From NCBI GenBank assembly GCA_019414205.1, contig DXML01000012.1:302617-366616 (forward strand): 64,000 nucleotides of DNA. The letters are read 5' to 3'. The translations under genes were made by a program, and so were the position numbers. The notes beneath the pieces were generated by a model. The model did not search any database, had not been told where the DNA came from, and saw only the letters and a program-made list of their open reading frames with translations. The stretch's first letter is position 1; every line of letters begins with the position of its first letter. This document shows positions 32,334 through 41,033 of this stretch, in pieces. This DNA comes from Collinsella sp. GTDB lineage: Bacteria; Actinomycetota; Coriobacteriia; Coriobacteriales; Coriobacteriaceae.

Positions 32334-35051
32334 ATGGCAGCAACGGATATCGAGCGCGGACTCTCGACCGCCGAGGTCGAGGAGCGCATCGCCGCCGGTA
32401 AGATCAACCGCAACACGGAGCTCAAGACCAAGTCGGTCAAAGAGCTCATCATCGAGAACCTCTGCACGCTGTTCAATTTGATCAACGTGATTTTGGCGTT
32501 CCTGGTCATTTTGACCGGTTCGTTTAAGAATCTGACGTTCCTGTTCGTAGTGTTCCTCAATACTGCTATTGGCGTCATCCAGTCCATGCGTTCCAAGAAG
32601 ATGGTCGATAAGCTCGCGCTGCTGACCTCCAAGAAGGCCATTGCGGTGCGCGACGGCGCCGAGGTGGAGCTCGACCTGGACCAGATCGTGCTCGACGACA
32701 TCATCCGCCTGGGGCGCGGCGACCAGATTCCCGCCGACGCCGTGGTGGTTTCGGGCGAGGCGCTCGTGAACGAGAGTCTGCTGACGGGCGAGAGCGACCT
32801 TATTAAGAAACAGCCCGGTTCCGAGCTCATGAGCGGCAGCTTTATCGACTCGGGCCTGCTGCGCGCCCGCGTGATCCATCTCGGCGCCGACAACTACGTG
32901 GCCAAAATTAATAACGAGGCCAAGTACGTCAAAAAGGTCAATTCCGAGATCATGAACGCGCTTAACGCCATCGTGCGCTTTGCGAGCATCATCATGATCC
33001 CGCTCGGTTTGGCGTTGTTTGCCTCGAGTGTGAGCGAGCTGTGGGATGCCGCGGGAACCCCGGGCGATAGCGCGCTTTCGTGGTGCTTCTCCGAGCTGTT
33101 GGCTGGTCATGTGCCTTCGTCGGCGCTGCTGTCCACGGTGGGCGCCCTGCTGGGCATGATCCCGCAAGGCCTGGTGCTTCTGACCTCGTCGGTGCTCGCC
33201 ATCGCCACGGTGCGCCTGGCCCGCCGCAAGGTGCTGGCGCAGCAGCTTTACTGCATCGAGACGCTCGCTCGCGTCGACGTGCTGTGCCTGGACAAGACGG
33301 GCACCATCACGTCGGGTCGCATGGAGGTCGAGGGTACGTATCCGCTGCCGGTCGAGGGTATGGGTGCGGGGGAGGGCGACGCCGCCGTTCCCGTCGATAC
33401 CACGGTGCTCGATTTTGCTCTGGCTAACGTCGCACGTGCGACCTCGGCCGATGCCAACGAGACCTGTCAGGCGCTGCTCAACTATTACGCCGACCGTCCG
33501 GTCGAGGTGTCCGAGCCGCTGTCGGTCATTCCGTTCTCGTCTTCCAAAAAGTGGAGCGGCGCGTCGTTTGCACAGGGCTCCTATGTGATGGGTGCGGCGC
33601 AGTTTGTGCTCTCTGATCGTGCGTTTGCCCAGGTCGAGAACCGTGTCGCCGAGCTTGCCGATACCTGCCGCGTGCTCGTGGTGGCGCGCGTGGACGGCTT
33701 TACGCCCGATGGCGATATGGTGGGCGAGGCCGAGCCCGTGGGCTTTGTGACCATCCGCGACGAGATTCGTACCTCGGCGGCCGAGACCATCGGCTACTTT
33801 AACGAGCAGGGCGTGACGCTCAACGTGATCAGTGGCGACGACCCGCGTACGGTGTCGTCGATCGCGCGCGTGGTGGGCGTGCCGGGGGCGGACGCTTATG
33901 TGGACGCCACGACGCTCGATACGCCGGCCAAGCTCGATGCCGCAGTGGACCGCTACCATGTCTTTGGTCGTGTGACCCCGCAGCAGAAGCGCGAGCTCGT
34001 GCAGGCGCTCAAGCGCCGCGAGCACACCGTGGCCATGACAGGCGACGGCGTCAACGACGTGCTGGCGCTCAAGGAGGCCGACTGCTCCGTGGCCATGGCG
34101 GCCGGCTCCGATGCCGCGCGTAACGTGGCCGAGATCGTGCTCGTCGACAACGACTTTGCCTCGATGCCCGCCGTGGTGGCCGAGGGCCGTCGCTCCATCA
34201 ACAACCTGCAGCGTTCGGCTTCGCTGTTCCTGACTAAGACGCTGCTCTCGATGGGCCTGGCGGCGCTGTGCATCGCGCTGCCGCCGTACCCTTTCGAGCC
34301 GATTCAGATGACGCTCATCAACTTCTTCTGCATCGGCGCGCCGGGCTTTGTGTTGGGCCTGGAGCCCAACAATGCTCGCGTGAAGGGGTCGTTCCTGACG
34401 AACGTGCTCAAGCGGGCACTGCCGGCGTCGATTGCGGTCATTTTGGCCGCGGCGCTCGATATCTTTGTGGCGCGCGTGTTTGGCTTTAGCCAGCTCACGC
34501 TGTCTACGATGTGCCTGCTTTCGTCGTGCGCGGTGAGCGTCAGCCTGATCTGGCGCATCTCGCAGCCTCTCACGCCCTTACGTGTGGTGCTCTTCGTGTT
34601 TGTAGTCGTCGGCATCCTGACGGGCGTTATCGGATTCCCGGAGCTGCTGTCTATTGCCAACCTGTCGATGGGCCAGATGGTAATCTTGGCTGTCATCGTG
34701 GTCTTTACCTGCTCGGTGTTCTTTAAGCTCGCCACGATGATGGATTCGCTCAAGCCGCGTCGTCGTCATGCCGCAACTGGTTTTGGCCGCGGTGTGCGCG
34801 TCCACCTGGGTCGCGGTGGCGGCAAGGTGAGCTCGACGGGTTCGACGGCCGAGCGTTTTGCCAAGCGCGTCGCCGCCGACATGGCGCAGCGCCGCGAAGA
34901 TCGCACCGCTCGCGAGGCCGAGGCCCGCGCACTCGAGGGCGTGGCCCAGGCCCAGCCCAAGAAAAAGAAGGGTAGCGGAGCCAAGCGCTCTCGCGTAACC
35001 AAGTCCGCCCAAGGCATCAAAGTCTCGATGCCGAGCAAAAAGAAGAAGTAA
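32334..35051 (+). CDS. Cation-transporting P-type ATPase with long basic C-terminal tail
   Basis: 905 residues. ATG 32334 has GGGA 6 bases upstream; GTG 32319 and ATG 32322 are less likely. Core motifs are TGES (151-154), the phosphorylated Asp320 in CLDKTGTI, and TGDGVNDVLALKEAD (from 569). Before DKTGT, helix M4 reads GMIPQGLVLLTS, without the CPC of heavy-metal pumps. The closest type known to me is CtpE-like (possibly calcium), but the ion is not settled. After the last helix comes a cytoplasmic tail of about 100 residues (~807-905) rich in Arg, Lys and Gly, ending PSKKKK, which is unusual for this family. Confidence 0.88.
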   Translation: MAATDIERGLSTAEVEERIAAGKINRNTELKTKSVKELIIENLCTLFNLINVILAFLVILTGSFKNLTFLFVVFLNTAIGVIQSMRSKKMVDKLALLTSKKAIAVRDGAEVELDLDQIVLDDIIRLGRGDQIPADAVVVSGEALVNESLLTGESDLIKKQPGSELMSGSFIDSGLLRARVIHLGADNYVAKINNEAKYVKKVNSEIMNALNAIVRFASIIMIPLGLALFASSVSELWDAAGTPGDSALSWCFSELLAGHVPSSALLSTVGALLGMIPQGLVLLTSSVLAIATVRLARRKVLAQQLYCIETLARVDVLCLDKTGTITSGRMEVEGTYPLPVEGMGAGEGDAAVPVDTTVLDFALANVARATSADANETCQALLNYYADRPVEVSEPLSVIPFSSSKKWSGASFAQGSYVMGAAQFVLSDRAFAQVENRVAELADTCRVLVVARVDGFTPDGDMVGEAEPVGFVTIRDEIRTSAAETIGYFNEQGVTLNVISGDDPRTVSSIARVVGVPGADAYVDATTLDTPAKLDAAVDRYHVFGRVTPQQKRELVQALKRREHTVAMTGDGVNDVLALKEADCSVAMAAGSDAARNVAEIVLVDNDFASMPAVVAEGRRSINNLQRSASLFLTKTLLSMGLAALCIALPPYPFEPIQMTLINFFCIGAPGFVLGLEPNNARVKGSFLTNVLKRALPASIAVILAAALDIFVARVFGFSQLTLSTMCLLSSCAVSVSLIWRISQPLTPLRVVLFVFVVVGILTGVIGFPELLSIANLSMGQMVILAVIVVFTCSVFFKLATMMDSLKPRRRHAATGFGRGVRVHLGRGGGKVSSTGSTAERFAKRVAADMAQRREDRTAREAEARALEGVAQAQPKKKKGSGAKRSRVTKSAQGIKVSMPSKKKK

Positions 35052-35154
35052 CTACGCGCCCTGGCGATGTTGAATTGGTGCCTTGCTCCTGTAGGGCCGT
35101 GGCGATGTTATGCTCTAACCTCGATTATTTGAATTGCTTCGAAAAGAGGATGCC

Positions 35155-36297
35155 GTGATCTGCCCGCATTGCCTTAAGACTATCGAGGACGGCGCCTCGT
35201 TCTGCCCCTACTGCAACGCCTATGTGGGTCCGGGCGATGGTCCCGAGCACACCGAATTCGTGTTCTGTGAGGGCTGCGGTGCCCGTCTTTCTCCGCATGA
35301 TCGTACGTGCCCCAAATGCGGACGCCCCGCTCCGGGTATCCTCTCCGAGGATGCGGCAGCATCCGACCTGGCAGCGGGCCGCACGGCGGGCTTTCCGCGC
35401 CTAACGCAAGAGCAGATCGATACCGAGGTGCCGCATGCGCCGGCCTCTGCCGCTGCGGTGCTTTCGGACGCCGCCGACCCCAATGAGACCTGCGTGCTGC
35501 CAGCTTTCGATAAGGATTTCGGTATCCCCAAGGTCGATATTCCCACGCCCGTTTCCCTGCATGACGATGCTCAAAAACCCAAGCGCAAGGTGCACCCCGA
35601 CGAGGACGCCTATCACAAGCATAAGCGTCATATTCCCAAGCCGCTCATTATCATCGCGGTCCTTGCCGTCGTGTGCGGTGGTGCCTATTGGTTCGTGACG
35701 ACCGATCCCATGGGTGTTATGCCTGGCTTCTACGACCAGTTTGGCCAAGCTGCACAAACCACCTTCCCCACGCGTCAAAAGGGCGAGGCGACTGAGGACG
35801 ATACCAAGCAGGGCGATTCTGCCGAGGTGGTTCAGGAAGAAACCGTGCTCACCGATGATCAGCTCTATACCAGGCTCGATGGTCTGTATCAGACCATCGT
35901 GTCCTACGCTGACGAGGACCAGATCGGCGAGGTCATCGATTCCTTTAACAACGGTTATCTCCGAACGCCGCTGTCCACCCGTCAGGAGCTGTCGCAGAGT
36001 GCCTACGCCCTACGCGACCAGATCAAAAAGACGCAAGATGAGCTCAACAACCTGAAAGTACAGGACGATACGGTCTATGCGGATGACATCGCCCACTTAA
36101 AGCAGCTTGCCGAGTGGATGTATGAGCGCGTCGACGTGATCTGCCAGAGCTGGGATATCTCGCTGGCCATTCCCGATGGCGAGTCGATGAGTTCCCACCA
36201 AAGCGAGATCCTGGCGCCCATCGCGCAGGGCGGCAACAGCGCGCTGAACCAGTACGATGCCAATGTGGGTTCCTGGAAGCCGCAGCAGCGTTCCTAA
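35155..36297 (+). CDS. Zinc-ribbon membrane protein of unknown function
   Basis: 380 residues from GTG 35155 (AGAGGA 4 bases upstream); the frame's TTG at 35134 has no site. Two zinc ribbons open it: CPHC..CPYC (~3-22) and CEGCG..CPKCG (~39-62). A low-complexity linker leads to one membrane helix (~163-181, PLIIIAVLAVVCGGAYWFV). The outer part (~182-380) is largely helical, with heptad-like stretches (QELSQSAYALRDQIKKTQDELNNL). Such proteins are often called zinc-ribbon domain membrane proteins; no reaction can be inferred. Its neighbours are envelope or folding genes, which hints at an envelope role. Confidence 0.75.
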   Translation: MICPHCLKTIEDGASFCPYCNAYVGPGDGPEHTEFVFCEGCGARLSPHDRTCPKCGRPAPGILSEDAAASDLAAGRTAGFPRLTQEQIDTEVPHAPASAAAVLSDAADPNETCVLPAFDKDFGIPKVDIPTPVSLHDDAQKPKRKVHPDEDAYHKHKRHIPKPLIIIAVLAVVCGGAYWFVTTDPMGVMPGFYDQFGQAAQTTFPTRQKGEATEDDTKQGDSAEVVQEETVLTDDQLYTRLDGLYQTIVSYADEDQIGEVIDSFNNGYLRTPLSTRQELSQSAYALRDQIKKTQDELNNLKVQDDTVYADDIAHLKQLAEWMYERVDVICQSWDISLAIPDGESMSSHQSEILAPIAQGGNSALNQYDANVGSWKPQQRS

Positions 36298-36335
36298 AAT
36301 TAGTTCGCCATAGTCGGCATAACCTACGTGCGCAA

Positions 36336-36365
36336 TTGATGTAAACCCGTGCTTATTGCTACAAT
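36336..36365 (+). promoter_or_regulatory. Promoter of the cyclophilin gene
   Basis: TTGATG (36336-36341), 18-base spacer, TACAAT (36360-36365), 39 bases before the ATG. A good sigma-70-type match. Confidence 0.65.
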
Positions 36366-36404
36366 TCGTACAAATATGCTTTAAACGCACGAGGAAGGAA
36401 CCAC

Positions 36405-36947
36405 ATGTTTGGTTTTAAGAAAGAGCTCTACACGCCCGAGTATCAGCTTGTCGGCGACGAGTGCGCCGTAATCGAGACGTCGAAGGGTACCATCAAGGTC
36501 AAGTTTGACGGCGAGGGCGCTCCCATTCATGTCGCGAACTTCTGCGAGCTTTCCACGATGGGCTTCTATGATGGCCTTAAGTTCCATCGCTATGTGCCCG
36601 GTTTTGTTATCCAGGGCGGCGACCCCAATACCCGCGACATGTCCGGCGCCGACGTCGCTGCCGGTCTTGAGGGCCCCGACGGTATGCCCGGTACCGGTGG
36701 CCCCGGCTACTGCATCAAGGGCGAGTTTGCCACCAATCCGCGCAACAGCCATGTCGATGGCGCCCTTGCCATGGCACGCTCCATGGACCCCGATTCCGCG
36801 GGTTCGCAGTTCTACTTCTGCCTGGGTGCCCAGCATAACCTCGATTCCGGTTACACCGTCTTTGGTACCACGGTCGAGGGTCTCGATGTGATTTCGCAGC
36901 TGCGTGCCGGCGACGAGATCGTCCATGTCGAGATCGTTCACGAGTAA
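36405..36947 (+). CDS. Peptidyl-prolyl cis-trans isomerase, cyclophilin type
   Basis: 180 residues, ATG with AGGAAGGA upstream. Cyclophilin motifs are FHRYVPGFVIQGGDP with the catalytic Arg, FATNPRNSHVDGALAMAR, SAGSQFYFCLG and YTVFGTTVEGLDV. No signal peptide or lipobox, so it is cytoplasmic and helps proteins fold at X-Pro bonds. Length and layout are usual for the small bacterial cyclophilins of Gram-positives. The TPR gene follows by 11 bases and shares its transcript. Confidence 0.95.
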   Translation: MFGFKKELYTPEYQLVGDECAVIETSKGTIKVKFDGEGAPIHVANFCELSTMGFYDGLKFHRYVPGFVIQGGDPNTRDMSGADVAAGLEGPDGMPGTGGPGYCIKGEFATNPRNSHVDGALAMARSMDPDSAGSQFYFCLGAQHNLDSGYTVFGTTVEGLDVISQLRAGDEIVHVEIVHE

Positions 36948-36958
36948 AGGGGACTTCC

Positions 36959-38263
36959 TTGAATAGCCAGCTGATCCAACAGGGCCGCGCCGCTTACCGC
37001 GCGGGTGATTTTTCTGCTGCAGCCCAGATGCTTGGGGCGGCAAAGACTCCCGATGAGATTATGGGCGAGGCCGATCACCTTCGTGGCAACGCCTTGATGC
37101 ACCTTGGCATGTATGCCGAGGCCGCCGAGGCCTATGCCGCCGCCCTCAACGACGGTACCTACGGCAAGCGCGGCGCGCTGCTCACCAACCGCGGCAAGGC
37201 GCTCGCCGCCGTGGGCGACTACACGACGGCCGCTCAGGCTTTCTCTGCCGCTACGCAGGATGCTTCCTATGCCACGCCGTTCAAGGCCTATCTGGGCCTG
37301 GGCAATGCGCTGTTCCAGTCGGGCGACTATGCCAACGCGGGAACCGCCTTCCGTCAGGCTGCCATCGACGGCGCCAATCCGGCTCCTGCCGCCGCACTCG
37401 GCGAGCTCGGTCGTTGCTTCATTAAGCTCGGCCGTCCGGCGGATGCCGTGGAGACCTACCGCACGGCTATCGACTTTGCCGGCCCCCGCGACGACACGCG
37501 TGCGCTCAACGCCGGCATGGGTCAGGCGCTTTCTGCCGCCGGCCGTCCCTCCGACGCACTCGACGCCTTTAACGCCGCTACTGCCGATGGCATCTACCAG
37601 CTCACCTCCGAGCAGGCCGATGAGCTTGCCCGCGTGCACGATTCGCTTGCCGCGCTGTCTGCCCAGACGGCTATGGCCACGGCTCCGGCGCCCGCGATGG
37701 ACGCTCCTGCCGTCGATCCGCTCGATCCTACGGGCGCGACCGGTCAGTTTATGCCCGATCCCTCGGACACCGGCTTCTTTACGCTGTCCGAGTCCGAGAT
37801 GGTCCAGCAGGACCGTCAGGATCGTAAGCAGGCCAAGGTCCGTCGTCGCCATCGCCACACGGGTCTTAAAGTCTTCATCGTGCTGCTTCTGCTCATTTTG
37901 ATCGCCGCGGGCGGTCTGGGCTTTGCCTACACGCGCGGCTTTGGCTTCCCGTCTCAGGAGTCTGTCGTTACCGATCTGTTCCAGGCTGCCGGCGACGGTG
38001 ACGCCGCAAAGGCCGAGTCTTGCCTGGCCTCGAGCCTGTCCGAGGACGCTAAGTCGATGATCATCTCCTCGATTCCGCAGGGTGCCACCGTGTCCGTCGA
38101 GGGCATGGATCAGTCCATGACCGAGACGACCGCCAAGGTGAAGGCATCGCTGTCCAAGGGCGGCGAGCAGGAGTACACCGTCAAATTCGTGCGCTCCGAC
38201 AACCATATCGGCTGGGCCGTTTCTTCGCTCGATATGGATTTCTCGGCTGCTGACAACCAGTAG
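36959..38263 (+). CDS. TPR-repeat membrane protein
   Basis: 434 residues, TTG start with AAAGGGGA 5 bases upstream. Residues ~1-220 hold about six tetratricopeptide repeats (A-rich pairs such as AAYRAGDFSAAAQMLGAA, HLGMYAEAAEAYAAAL). A Pro/Asp-rich linker and a basic patch (RRRHRHTG) precede one membrane helix (~302-322). The C-terminal ~110 residues are outside and resemble a small two-layer domain (VSVEGMDQSMTETTAKVKASL). It likely recruits partners in the cytoplasm and senses or binds something outside. Its place just before mreB suggests a link to envelope growth, which is inference only. Confidence 0.78.
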   Translation: MNSQLIQQGRAAYRAGDFSAAAQMLGAAKTPDEIMGEADHLRGNALMHLGMYAEAAEAYAAALNDGTYGKRGALLTNRGKALAAVGDYTTAAQAFSAATQDASYATPFKAYLGLGNALFQSGDYANAGTAFRQAAIDGANPAPAAALGELGRCFIKLGRPADAVETYRTAIDFAGPRDDTRALNAGMGQALSAAGRPSDALDAFNAATADGIYQLTSEQADELARVHDSLAALSAQTAMATAPAPAMDAPAVDPLDPTGATGQFMPDPSDTGFFTLSESEMVQQDRQDRKQAKVRRRHRHTGLKVFIVLLLLILIAAGGLGFAYTRGFGFPSQESVVTDLFQAAGDGDAAKAESCLASSLSEDAKSMIISSIPQGATVSVEGMDQSMTETTAKVKASLSKGGEQEYTVKFVRSDNHIGWAVSSLDMDFSAADNQ

Positions 38264-38285
38264 TGACCTTATGGGATTTAGCTTT

Positions 38286-38318
38286 GCCCGGCGCTTCACC
38301 GCAAGTGAGGCGCCGGGC
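38286..38318 (+). terminator. Terminator after the TPR gene
   Basis: GCCCGGCGCTTCAC (38286-38299) pairs with GTGAGGCGCCGGGC (38305-38318) with one G-U pair and a 5-base loop. Only TTG follows, so it may be leaky. Confidence 0.7.
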
Positions 38319-38378
38319 TTGCGCTAGTATGATGAGCTAGTAGTTTTCCAGCAATCATCCAACACATCAGGAGTTGCG

Positions 38379-39422
38379 TTGTTTTCTTTGATGGATATGT
38401 TCTTCGGTAGCTATGCGGGCGATCTTGCCATCGACCTCGGCACCGCCAATACGCTTGTCTCCGTGCGCGGCAAGGGCATCGTCATTCGCGAGCCCTCTGT
38501 TGTCGCCATCGACAAGAACGACGAGCGCATCTTGGCGGTCGGTATCGAGGCAAAGCGCATGCTCGGCCGTACGCCCGGCAACATCGTGGCCGTTCGTCCC
38601 CTGAAGGACGGCGTCATCGCCGACTTCGATGTTACCGAGGCCATGCTTCGCTACTTTATCGACAAGGCGTCCGAGAAGCGCTATCCGTGGACTCCGCGTC
38701 CGCGTGTTGTCGTCTGCGTTCCCTCCGGTGTCACGTCGGTTGAGAAGCGCGCTGTCTTTGAGGCCACGATCCAGGCCGGTGCCCGCCAGGCCTATCTGAT
38801 CGAAGAGCCCATGGCGGCTGCCATCGGCGCCGACCTGCCCGTCGAGGAACCCACCGGCTCCATGGTCATCGACATCGGTGGCGGTACCACCGAGGTTGCC
38901 GTTATCGCTATGGGCGGCATCGTCGTCTCGCAGTCTATCCGTATTGCCGGCGACGAGTTCGATCAGGCCATCCTCACGCACGTTCGCGATGCCTACAACC
39001 TGGCCATCGGCGAGCGTACGGCAGAGGACATCAAGATCAAGGTCGGCTCCGCCGTGCCGCTCAAGGATGAGCTCGACGTCGAGGTCAACGGCCGCGACGT
39101 GATCACCGGTCTGCCCAAGACCGTGCGCATCGAGAGCGAGGAGATTCGTCGCGCGCTCAACAAGCCGCTCGACGAGATGGCCAAGGCCGTCAAGGACGCA
39201 CTCGACGCTACGCCTCCCGATCTTGCCTCGGACCTTATGTACTATGGCATTTTGCTGACCGGTGGCGGCGCGCTGCTGCGCGGTCTCGATGTGCGCCTGC
39301 GCGATGAGACCGGCGTTTCGGTCAACGTCAGCCCCACGGCGCTCGATAACGTTGTTAACGGCTGTGCCCGCGTGCTCGAGGCCAATGCGTTTGATGGCGG
39401 CTTCGTCCAGACCAATGCTTAA
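38379..39422 (+). CDS. mreB: Rod-shape actin homologue MreB
   Basis: 347 residues, TTG start with AGGAG 5 bases upstream. Actin-fold nucleotide motifs: DLAIDLGTANTLV (phosphate 1), MVIDIGGGTTEVAVIA (phosphate 2), LTGGGALLRGLD (adenosine). It also has the family's VVCVPSGVT and IEEPMAAAIGA. It polymerises under the membrane and guides the elongasome built by the next four genes. Family length is about 335-345. A terminator upstream suggests the mre operon starts here. Confidence 0.97.
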   Translation: MFSLMDMFFGSYAGDLAIDLGTANTLVSVRGKGIVIREPSVVAIDKNDERILAVGIEAKRMLGRTPGNIVAVRPLKDGVIADFDVTEAMLRYFIDKASEKRYPWTPRPRVVVCVPSGVTSVEKRAVFEATIQAGARQAYLIEEPMAAAIGADLPVEEPTGSMVIDIGGGTTEVAVIAMGGIVVSQSIRIAGDEFDQAILTHVRDAYNLAIGERTAEDIKIKVGSAVPLKDELDVEVNGRDVITGLPKTVRIESEEIRRALNKPLDEMAKAVKDALDATPPDLASDLMYYGILLTGGGALLRGLDVRLRDETGVSVNVSPTALDNVVNGCARVLEANAFDGGFVQTNA

Positions 39423-39443
39423 TTTCCAAAAGGTGGATTCCAT

Positions 39444-40442
39444 TTGGCACGATTTTCGGGTTTCTCCACAAATCTGAATACCAAGCGACAATCAACGGGT
39501 ATGCGCCCGTTGATTGTTTTCAGCCTGATTTCGGTGTTGCTGCTCACGTTTTATATTCGTGAGGGCGAGACGGGGCCGATTCATGCCGTGCGTTCGGGCG
39601 TGACGACGATTACCTCGCCGGTGCGTTTTGTGGGCTCGGCTGTGGCGGCTCCCTTCAATGCGATCGGCAACGTGTTCTCTAACCTTACGGCGTCGCAGGA
39701 CACGCTTGACGAGCTTAAGAAGCAAAACGAGGAACTGACCTCTAAGGTCGCCGAGCTCTCCGAGGCTCAAAAGACCGCCGAGCGACTGGAGGGTCTGGTC
39801 GGCCTGCAGTCGACCTATAACCTCAAATCGACCGCTGCTCGTATCGTTGGTGCCTCCGGCGATGCCTGGACCTCGACCGTCACCATCGATAAGGGTTCTG
39901 CCGACGGTCTTACCATCAACATGCCTGTGACGAGTTCTGCCGGTGTCATAGGCCAGATTATTGAGGTCTCGGCCAAGACGTCCACCGTGCGCCTGATTGG
40001 CGACGAGAACTCGGGCGTGTCCGCTATGGTGCAGGACACGCGCGCCCAGGGCATGCTGCAGGGTCAGGCTGACGGCACGCTGCGTCTTGAGTACGTGAGC
40101 GTCGACTCCGACGTTAAGGTTGGCGACATCATCGTGACCTCGGGCATTGGCGGTGTGTTCCCCAAGGGCCTTCCGCTCGGCACCGTCTCGTCGGTTGAGA
40201 AATCGGCAAACGACGTGTACTACACCATTGTGGTGCGCGCTCAGACCACGGCCGAGAACAACGAGGAAGTGCTGGTCATTACCTCGCTGACCGACGAACA
40301 GTCGGCCTCGGATGAGGACGTGAACACGGCCAACAGCACGCCGCAGGGAACGTCGCGCGATGCTGCGACCAAGACGAAGGACGAGAGCCCGGATGACAGT
40401 TCCGACACGTCCGAGACGACCGATTCCGGCTCGAGCGAATAG
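39444..40442 (+). CDS. mreC: Rod-shape-determining protein MreC
   Basis: 332 residues, TTG with AAAGGTGG upstream. One N-terminal membrane helix (~20-38), a coiled coil (~80-118, DTLDELKKQNEELTSKVAEL), then the MreC beta-barrels (IVGASGDAW, VTSSAGVIGQI, GDIIVTSGIGGVFPKGLPLG). An acidic Ser/Thr-rich tail of about 50 residues ends the protein outside the cell. It links MreB and MreD with the PBP2-RodA pair. Second gene of the operon. Confidence 0.95.
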   Translation: MARFSGFSTNLNTKRQSTGMRPLIVFSLISVLLLTFYIREGETGPIHAVRSGVTTITSPVRFVGSAVAAPFNAIGNVFSNLTASQDTLDELKKQNEELTSKVAELSEAQKTAERLEGLVGLQSTYNLKSTAARIVGASGDAWTSTVTIDKGSADGLTINMPVTSSAGVIGQIIEVSAKTSTVRLIGDENSGVSAMVQDTRAQGMLQGQADGTLRLEYVSVDSDVKVGDIIVTSGIGGVFPKGLPLGTVSSVEKSANDVYYTIVVRAQTTAENNEEVLVITSLTDEQSASDEDVNTANSTPQGTSRDAATKTKDESPDDSSDTSETTDSGSSE

Positions 40443-40453
40443 GGGGCATGTCC

Positions 40454-41020
40454 ATGGATCTACACGAGCAGGGGATGAGCTCCCGCACGTTTGTAATCGC
40501 CGCCATTGTGTGCGTGCTGCTGCAGGCAGGCCTGGCACCGCAGATCTCCATTGCGGGCGGTCGCGTCAACTTTATGATTATCCTGGTGTGCCTAAGCGTG
40601 TTCTCGGGCGACCCGACCCGTGCCGTCGTGTGCGGTTTTTGCAGCGGCTTGTTCTATGACCTTTCCGCTGCCGTGCCGGTGGGCGTTATGTCGCTCCTGC
40701 TGACCGTGGGTTCTTTTGCCCTGGTGCATAGCGCTGCCGGTCAGACGGGCGGTACCCCGAGTGCGCGCGGCATCACGGTGGGCGCCTTCGCGTTCGTCAT
40801 TAATGTGATCTACAGCATCATCTTGCTGTTTATGGGTTTGGAGACGAGCTTTGTCGTGGCGATCTTCGGCCATGCGCTGCCGTCTTCGATCCTGACGGGT
40901 CTGGTTGCCATTCCGTTTTTGATGTCCGGCGTCGTGCCGCAGTCCGGTTATGGATTTTCCGCACGTGGCGGACGCCAGACGGGCATGCGCTTTAAGCCCA
41001 AGACCCGTAAGCTCAAATAG
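40454..41020 (+). CDS. mreD: Rod-shape-determining protein MreD
   Basis: 188 residues from ATG 40454; ATG 40448 is too close to the AGGGGG ribosome site. Five membrane helices in an MreD pattern, with GDPTRAVVCGFCSGLFYDL in the second conserved segment. A basic C-terminus (GMRFKPKTRKLK) faces the cytoplasm. It is the integral partner of MreC. 11-13 bases separate it from mreC and mrdA. Confidence 0.92.
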   Translation: MDLHEQGMSSRTFVIAAIVCVLLQAGLAPQISIAGGRVNFMIILVCLSVFSGDPTRAVVCGFCSGLFYDLSAAVPVGVMSLLLTVGSFALVHSAAGQTGGTPSARGITVGAFAFVINVIYSIILLFMGLETSFVVAIFGHALPSSILTGLVAIPFLMSGVVPQSGYGFSARGGRQTGMRFKPKTRKLK

Positions 41021-41033
41021 GGGAGGCTCGTAG

